Translations under genes and position numbers: made by a program
The notes under the pieces: generated by a model
The model's input: the letters and a program-made list of their open reading frames with translations, nothing else
Told to the model about the DNA's origin: nothing
The model's database searches: none
Shown: positions 59,514 through 64,000 of the stretch, piece by piece
Layout of the letters: each line of letters starts with the position of its first letter
Numbering within the stretch: position 1 is the first letter of the stretch
Source: Cystobacter fuscus DSM 2262
GTDB lineage: Bacteria > Myxococcota > Myxococcia > Myxococcales > Myxococcaceae
DNA: 64,000 nt
Assembly: GCF_000335475.2 (NCBI RefSeq)
Contig: NZ_ANAH02000001.1
Location: forward strand, 124,001 to 188,000
Direction of reading: 5' to 3'

Positions 59514-60437
59514 TCAGACTCCTAGCGCGGCCTTCGCCGCTCGCGCCACGGCCGCACGGGCCGAGGCAGGCTCAAGCACCTCGGCCTCGCCGCCGAACGA
59601 TAGCACCCACTGCGTCAACCAGCGCTCATTGTCTCCGGCGACCCGCACCTCGACGCTCCCGTCCGCGAGCAGGCGGGCGTCCTCGCCGAAGCGCTCCCGG
59701 ACATAGGGGGCCACCAGGGGGGTGAAGCGCACCCGGACGTCCGCGTCCCGGCGGGCGGGGTTGGGCACCTCGGCCCGGGCGCCCTCGCGCGGCTGGAACA
59801 GGGTGGTGGTGAGCGAGAGCGCCCCCATGCGGTCCACCCGGAAGAGCCGCTCGTCCTCGCGGGTGAGGCAGAAGGCCTGCAGGTACCACTGGCCGCGGTG
59901 GCTGAGCAGTTCGAGCGGCCGGACGCGCCGGGCCTCGGGAGCGCCCCGTCCGGGGGCCGCGTAGTCGAACGTCACCTCGTAGCGGCCGTGGATGGCCTGG
60001 GTGAGCGGGGCCAGGGCCTCGGGGGCCTCCAGCGCCGCGTCGATCTTCCGGTACATCTCGCGGAAGCGCGCCCCCGCGCCCGGAGGCAGCACGCGCTCGA
60101 GCTTCTCCACCGCGCCGCGCAGCGTGTCGCCGGCCGCCGGACGCAAGAGCTCCGCCGCGGCGGCCAGGGCCGAGGCCTCGCCCACCGTCAGGCGCGGAGG
60201 CGCGGACAGGCGCTGATCCAGGTCCACGTAGACGCGGTCGTTCTCGACGTAGATGTCGATGTAGTCGTCCGGGTTGAAGGGGGGCCGGCCCACGCAGGTG
60301 AGCAGATCCAGGTCCTCGAGCAGGTGCTCCCGGCTGACGTTGAGGGCGCGCGCCAGTTCCTCCACGGAGATGCCCTGGCGCGAGGACACATAGGGCACGA
60401 GGAACAGCAGGCGGCGCAGACGCTCGTGGACGCTCAT
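59514..60437 (-). CDS. WYL-domain regulator, PafC-like
   Basis: 307 residues. An N-terminal winged HTH (ISVEELARALNVSREHLLEDLDLL) is followed by a WYL domain (about 135-225) with RPLELLSHRGQWYLQAFCLTREDERLFRVDRM, which contains the GQWYL variant of the WYL motif. A C-terminal WCX-type extension follows. It resembles PafC, which acts with PafB in the mycobacterial DNA-damage response. Its start overlaps the upstream PafB-like gene by 4 nt, so the pair is probably a heterodimer. Single-stranded DNA binding by WYL domains is known for PafBC, not shown here. Confidence 0.88.
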   Translation of the reverse strand: MSVHERLRRLLFLVPYVSSRQGISVEELARALNVSREHLLEDLDLLTCVGRPPFNPDDYIDIYVENDRVYVDLDQRLSAPPRLTVGEASALAAAAELLRPAAGDTLRGAVEKLERVLPPGAGARFREMYRKIDAALEAPEALAPLTQAIHGRYEVTFDYAAPGRGAPEARRVRPLELLSHRGQWYLQAFCLTREDERLFRVDRMGALSLTTTLFQPREGARAEVPNPARRDADVRVRFTPLVAPYVRERFGEDARLLADGSVEVRVAGDNERWLTQWVLSFGGEAEVLEPASARAAVARAAKAALGV

Positions 60438-61462
60438 GCCCGCACCTCGGGAGTGGCGGACTTCTCGCCGTGTTTTTCCAGGATGCGCCGGGCCATGGCC
60501 GCCACGTCCTCGCGCGCCTTGTCCGGGGCCTCCACGTGGCAGTCCGGGCCGAGCTGGAGGCAGAAGCGCAGGAGGCCATCCAGGAACGTCACCGGCAGCG
60601 TCACGAGCATGCCCTTGCCCTCCGGGGCCGGGGTGACGTGCGCGCCGGGAAAGAGCGAGGTGGCGCGCGGGGCCAGCTCGCCGGTGAGGCGCAGGCGCGC
60701 CTCCACGCGCTCATGGAAGCGGTGCTGCCAGGGGTAGCTGGCCACGTAGTCGTCCGCGGTGAAGTTCGCGGGCACCTCGAAGTCCGGGGTGCGCGGCCGG
60801 GAGGTGTTCACCTTGAGGGTGCGGATGCGGTGCACGTGGAAGGTGCGGATGCCCTGGCGCAGGTGGCAGTAGCCCACCAGCGTCCAGATGCCCCGGCGCA
60901 GCGCCAGCCCGTACGGCTCCACCCGGCGCTCGGACAGATCGAGCCGCTTGGGCGAGCCGTAGGTCATCTGCACCCACTTGCGCGCGGCGCACGCGCTCCA
61001 GAGCTGCTCCAGGTACGCGGCCAGCCGGGGCCCGTCCTGCTCCACGCCCAGCTCCATGCGCACCCGGGGCGTGGGCAGCGCGTCGCCGGCGAAGAAGCCA
61101 ATCTTGCGCAGGGCATGCGACAGGTCGTCCCGGCCGGGAAAGGCCCCGGAGGTGAGCGCGGCGCTGCCCGCGGCGTAGAGCACCGCCAGTTCCTCCTTGG
61201 TGAGGTCCACCTCGGGCAGGTAGTAGGCGTCGCGGTCGACGATGTAGCCGTCCTTCCGCTCGTCGTCGCCCTGGATGTAGGAGAGGGGGAAGCCGAGCTC
61301 CAACAATTCCGCCTTGTCGCGCTCGAACTTGCGCTCGGCGGCGTCGTCGGAGGTGCCCCGGTAGTCCTGGGGGAAGTGCTCGCGCAGCTCCGCCCAGGAG
61401 ATCGGTTCCCGAGCGTCCAGGAACAAGGCCACGAGATCAAGGAGACGTTCGGTCCGGTCCAT
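60434..61462 (-). CDS. WYL-domain regulator, PafB-like
   Basis: 342 residues. An N-terminal HTH (ISWAELREHFPQDYRGTSDDAAERKFERDKAELLELGFPL) precedes a WYL domain with VEPYGLALRRGIWTLVGYCHLRQGIRTFHVHRIRTLKV and a C-terminal WCX domain. The WYL triplet reads IWTLVGY, a common variant. The ATG at 61462 (MDRTERLLDL) is the usual family start; a TTG six codons upstream is less likely. It heads the operon PafB-like, PafC-like, FHA protein. Expected to sense nucleic acid or a nucleotide during stress; the regulon is unknown. Confidence 0.88.
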   Translation of the reverse strand: MDRTERLLDLVALFLDAREPISWAELREHFPQDYRGTSDDAAERKFERDKAELLELGFPLSYIQGDDERKDGYIVDRDAYYLPEVDLTKEELAVLYAAGSAALTSGAFPGRDDLSHALRKIGFFAGDALPTPRVRMELGVEQDGPRLAAYLEQLWSACAARKWVQMTYGSPKRLDLSERRVEPYGLALRRGIWTLVGYCHLRQGIRTFHVHRIRTLKVNTSRPRTPDFEVPANFTADDYVASYPWQHRFHERVEARLRLTGELAPRATSLFPGAHVTPAPEGKGMLVTLPVTFLDGLLRFCLQLGPDCHVEAPDKAREDVAAMARRILEKHGEKSATPEVRA

Positions 61463-61798
61463 TCGGAAGGTTTTCGACAATGCGCAAAAGGCTCGCGCCG
61501 GGTCAAGGCGAGGACGCCCGGAGACGGACGGATGCCCGTCCCCGTTCCCCGCCTCCCATGGATCTACTCGGCGCCAGGGTCCCTGGACAGCTTTTTACTG
61601 AACGAAAGGACAGGTGTGCCCATGAATGGGCGACACCGACCCGGGCAGCAGGGGAGCGAGCCAGGGGGAAGACATCGCGAATGGCGAGCCGCCAGGATAT
61701 TCCTTAGAATCGACCGCGCACGCAGCCGGCCGGGGCGTGCTCGTCTGGCGGAGGTCCAAGCGCCCAGACAAGGCGTGCGGCTCCACAAAGGATTCAAC
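61463..61798. other. 336-bp divergent upstream region
   Basis: No gene seen. A hairpin with GGTGT-GCCC and GGGC-G-ACACC arms (one bulged G, ATGAAT loop) lies at 61613-61637. The region must hold promoters for the PafB-like operon and for the small exported protein; none was identified with confidence. Confidence 0.5.
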
Positions 61799-62275
61799 AT
61801 GACGCGCTCCACCCTCATCAAGAAGGCCTGGCTCGCACTGGTGCTGGTGGGGTGGGCGAGTGTCGCGCTCACGGCCCTGCCCCGCGAGGCGGAGGCCGAG
61901 CCGCTGTACTTCGCGCTGGAGGTCCGGCGCGAGGGGCGGCTCGTGGCCCAGCCCAAGCTGCTGGGAGAGACGGGCCGTACGGTGCGCGCCGAGCGGCGCA
62001 AACCCGGTGCCCCGCAGCCCGACTACCGCCTGGTGCTCACCCCCACCGCCGAGGGCAAGGCGTTCCACCTGGAGCTGGACCTGGCCCTGCCGGAGCTCAA
62101 GGGCCACTCGGAGCTGTCGCTGCTGCACGGCCAGGAGCGCCGGGTGCAGCTCGGCCGCTCGCCGGGCGACCTGGAAGTGTCGCTGCTCCTCATGAAGGTG
62201 GACTCGCCCGAGTTCCGGGCCCTGATGGACCTGACGCGGGACGCCGAGGCGTCCGACTCCGGCCTCACCATCTGA
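61799..62275 (+). CDS. Small exported hypothetical protein
   Basis: 158 residues. A signal peptide (WLALVLVGWASVALTALPREAEA-EP) precedes a beta-rich domain (LYFALEVRREGRLVAQPKLLGETGRTVRAERR; DYRLVLTPTAEGKAFHLELDLALP). This pattern, in which exported beta-sandwich proteins copy the antibiotic-resistance-secretin style repeats of other bacteria, is not specific. The family is not recognised. AAAGGA lies 7 nt before the ATG. It ends 35 nt from the convergent proB gene, separated by a strong hairpin. Confidence 0.75.
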   Translation: MTRSTLIKKAWLALVLVGWASVALTALPREAEAEPLYFALEVRREGRLVAQPKLLGETGRTVRAERRKPGAPQPDYRLVLTPTAEGKAFHLELDLALPELKGHSELSLLHGQERRVQLGRSPGDLEVSLLLMKVDSPEFRALMDLTRDAEASDSGLTI

Positions 62276-62276
62276 T

Positions 62277-62304
62277 CGCCCGCCGGGCGCGCCGTCGGCG
62301 GGCG
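62277..62304. terminator. Bidirectional terminator between the exported protein gene and proB
   Basis: CGCCCGCCG (62277-62285) and CGGCGGGCG (62296-62304) form a perfect 9-bp stem with a 10-nt loop. It lies exactly between two convergent stops. Confidence 0.7.
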
Positions 62305-62309
62305 GCGCC

Positions 62310-63437
62310 TCAGAGGACGGCCAGGTCGTCGCGGTGCACGGCCTCGTCGAGGTAGCGGTAGCCGAGCACGGACTCGATATCGGAGCTCTTGAGCCCCGCG
62401 ATACGCCGCAGCTCCCCGTCGTCGTAGGCGCTCAGGCCCCGGGCGAACACCTGCCCCTGGGCGTCCACGAGATCCACCGGGTCTCCCCGGCCGAAGTCCC
62501 CCTCCACCGAGCGGATGCCCGAGGGCAGCAGGCTGCGCTTGCCCGCGGTGACGGCCTCGCGCGCCCCGGCGTCCACGAGCAGCCGGCCCTTGGGCTTGAG
62601 GGCATGGGCGATCCACGCGGTGCGCGCGCTGCGCCGGCTGCCGGAGCTCTCGAAGAGGGTGCCCACGGGCTCGCCCGACAGCACCGAGCGCAGGCGGCCC
62701 GGCACGGCTCCCGAGGTAATGACGCAGCGCACGCCCGATTCGGCGGCGCGCGCGGCGGCGCGGACCTTGGTGGTCATGCCGCCGGTGCCCACCTGGCTGC
62801 CCGAGCCCCCCGCGAGCGCGAGCAACTCGGGCGTGACGGCATCCACCTGGGGAAGCATCCGGGCGTCGGGGTTCTTGCGAGGGTCCGCGGTGAAGAGCCC
62901 CTCCACATCGGACAGGATGATGAGGGCGTCGGCCTCCACGCCGCCCGCGACCAGGCCCGCCAGCGTGTCGTTGTCGCCGAACTTGAGCTCGTCCACGGAC
63001 ACCGTGTCGTTCTCGTTGATGATGGGCACCACCTGGGCCTCCAGGAGGTGCTCCAGCGCGTGCTTCACGTTGAGGTAGCGCCGCCGGTCCTGCACGTCCC
63101 CATGGGTGAGGAGCAGTTGCGCCACGCGGCGGTTGGCCCGGTCGAATGCCTCCTCGTAGGCCCGCATGAGGCGGCTCTGACCGACCGCCGCGCAGGCCTG
63201 CTTGCCGGGAATATCCTTGGGACGCGCGGGCAGCCCCAGCCGCTCCACGCCCAGGGCGATGGCGCCGCTGGACACCACCACCAGCTCCCGGCCCTGGGCC
63301 GCCCAGAGCAGATCCTCGCTCAGCGCGTCGAAGTGGGCCCGGTTGAAGCGCCCCGTCGCATGGGTGAGGGCATTGGTGCCGATCTTCACCACCACGCGCC
63401 GCGCGGCGCGCACCGCGTCTCGTCCGGAAAGGTTCAC
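62310..63437 (-). CDS. proB: Glutamate 5-kinase
   Basis: 375 residues, the full two-domain form. The amino-acid-kinase domain (about 1-260) has VVVKIGTNALT, VSSGAIALGVERLGL, the glutamate-binding INENDTVSVDELKFGDNDTLAG and GTGGMTTKVRAA. A PUA domain follows (about 280-360, KGRLLVDAGAREAVTAGKRSLLPSGI). It phosphorylates glutamate in the first step of proline synthesis and is usually inhibited by proline. The proA partner is not downstream here; the next gene converges. Divergent from hflX with a 168-bp shared region. Confidence 0.96.
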   Translation of the reverse strand: MNLSGRDAVRAARRVVVKIGTNALTHATGRFNRAHFDALSEDLLWAAQGRELVVVSSGAIALGVERLGLPARPKDIPGKQACAAVGQSRLMRAYEEAFDRANRRVAQLLLTHGDVQDRRRYLNVKHALEHLLEAQVVPIINENDTVSVDELKFGDNDTLAGLVAGGVEADALIILSDVEGLFTADPRKNPDARMLPQVDAVTPELLALAGGSGSQVGTGGMTTKVRAAARAAESGVRCVITSGAVPGRLRSVLSGEPVGTLFESSGSRRSARTAWIAHALKPKGRLLVDAGAREAVTAGKRSLLPSGIRSVEGDFGRGDPVDLVDAQGQVFARGLSAYDDGELRRIAGLKSSDIESVLGYRYLDEAVHRDDLAVL

Positions 63438-63605
63438 GGGTGCAGGGTACGACGGAAGTTCGTGTCAGGGATGTGTGTTGTCACAGGTCGGCGATTTGGG
63501 CACCCCGGGGGATGAAACCTGCCGGTCAGACCCTTATGCTTGGTTCACCTCAGTTCCGACGGCGAGGCGCGGGCGCCCTTCCCCCCGCGCGGGAGAAGGA
63601 CACTT

Positions 63606-64000
63606 TTGAAGGAAATCTACGGCAACACCCTGGGCCTCAAGGCGAGCGAGCAGAGCCGGCTGCGCAACACCTATCGGCGCCGCGTGTCGCCCCATGAGAT
63701 CGTCTCCCCCGAGCTGGCCCGTCACCTCACCGAGCTGTCGAGGGAGACCAATCGTCAGGTGGGCGTGCTCCTCAACCGCAAGGGGGAAATCGAACACGTG
63801 GTGGTGGGCAACGCCCACAAGCTGGAACTGCCGGACATCGGCCGTGCCCGCGCCGGACAGGTGCGTCTGCGTGGCCTGCGCCTCGTGCACACCCACCTCA
63901 AGAGCGAGCCGCTCACCAAGGACGACCTGACGGACCTCGCGCTCTTGCGCCTGGACATGGTGGCCGCCATCGGCGTGGGCCACGATGGTCTGCCCGGCGT
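63606..64000 (+). CDS. hflX: GTPase HflX, N-terminal part (3' end outside window)
   Basis: The frame from a TTG at 63606 reads [60 protein letters not shown] and continues to the window edge. This matches the N-terminal domain of long HflX proteins, in which GNTxGLKxSQ and NRQVGVLIDRRG are typical. HflX is a GTPase that splits stalled ribosomes. AAGGA at 63596-63600 is 5 nt before the TTG. The GTPase domain lies beyond the window. Confidence 0.85.
   Translation, partial: MKEIYGNTLGLKASEQSRLRNTYRRRVSPHEIVSPELARHLTELSRETNRQVGVLLNRKGEIEHVVVGNAHKLELPDIGRARAGQVRLRGLRLVHTHLKSEPLTKDDLTDLALLRLDMVAAIGVGHDGLPG

Noticed and set aside
60470-62275. A long frame running through the PafB-like gene into the small exported protein
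   Set aside because: Only the last 158 codons have a signal peptide and start signal; the upstream part is antisense to a WYL regulator.

Overview
The window is about 64 kb of high-GC DNA from a myxobacterium, most likely of the Cystobacterineae (Archangium/Cystobacter type). The evidence is the gene content: several serine/threonine kinases (one trifunctional, two with TPR tails), a DUF2381 protein coupled to a kinase, a DUF6310/DUF5953 pair, an AgmC-like surface protein with a MYXO-CTERM-like tail, a Myxococcales-type sigma factor and many lipoproteins. Genus level is an inference from recalled families, not from a search.

Layout. 0-10.9 kb: the 3' end of a GH35-like beta-galactosidase, a 1797-residue kinase/ATPase/GAF/histidine kinase, an M28 peptidase, and an AgmC-like protein overlapping a shortened outer-membrane barrel gene. 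10.9-11.3 kb: a 128-bp tandem duplication. 11.3-17.1 kb: a slipin/NfeD operon, then two cytochrome P450 genes of different classes divergent from a TetR regulator, with three copies of one 15-bp operator-like sequence between them. 17.2-27.5 kb: an EcsC-like protein, a VOC protein, a broken Rpn nuclease gene, a Cys-rich lipoprotein, a divergent LysR/metallo-hydrolase pair, and a sigma factor paired with a zinc-finger kinase.

27.5-39.7 kb is the accessory part: a lower-GC GH16 enzyme with two golvesin-like domains, a propeller lipoprotein, a toxin/immunity-like DUF6310/DUF5953 pair with a frameshift, remnants of DUF2381 and Rpn genes, a kinase whose catalytic half has much lower GC than its TPR half, and an aldo/keto reductase. 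Four short copies of a tRNA/tmRNA 3' end lie between 19.6 and 38.7 kb and look like scars of integrative elements.

39.8-64 kb is mostly housekeeping: a 20-repeat RCC1 lipoprotein, a GGQ release-factor-like gene with a MESH1-like HD hydrolase, an RsbQ-like hydrolase, aconitase A, a two-domain cyclic-nucleotide-binding protein, DNA ligase D, a lone AAA ATPase, a DUF2381-kinase operon, a phospholipase D enzyme, an FHA protein followed by two WYL regulators (PafB/PafC-like), a small exported protein, glutamate 5-kinase and the start of HflX. No intact tRNA, rRNA, CRISPR array or complete insertion sequence was seen.
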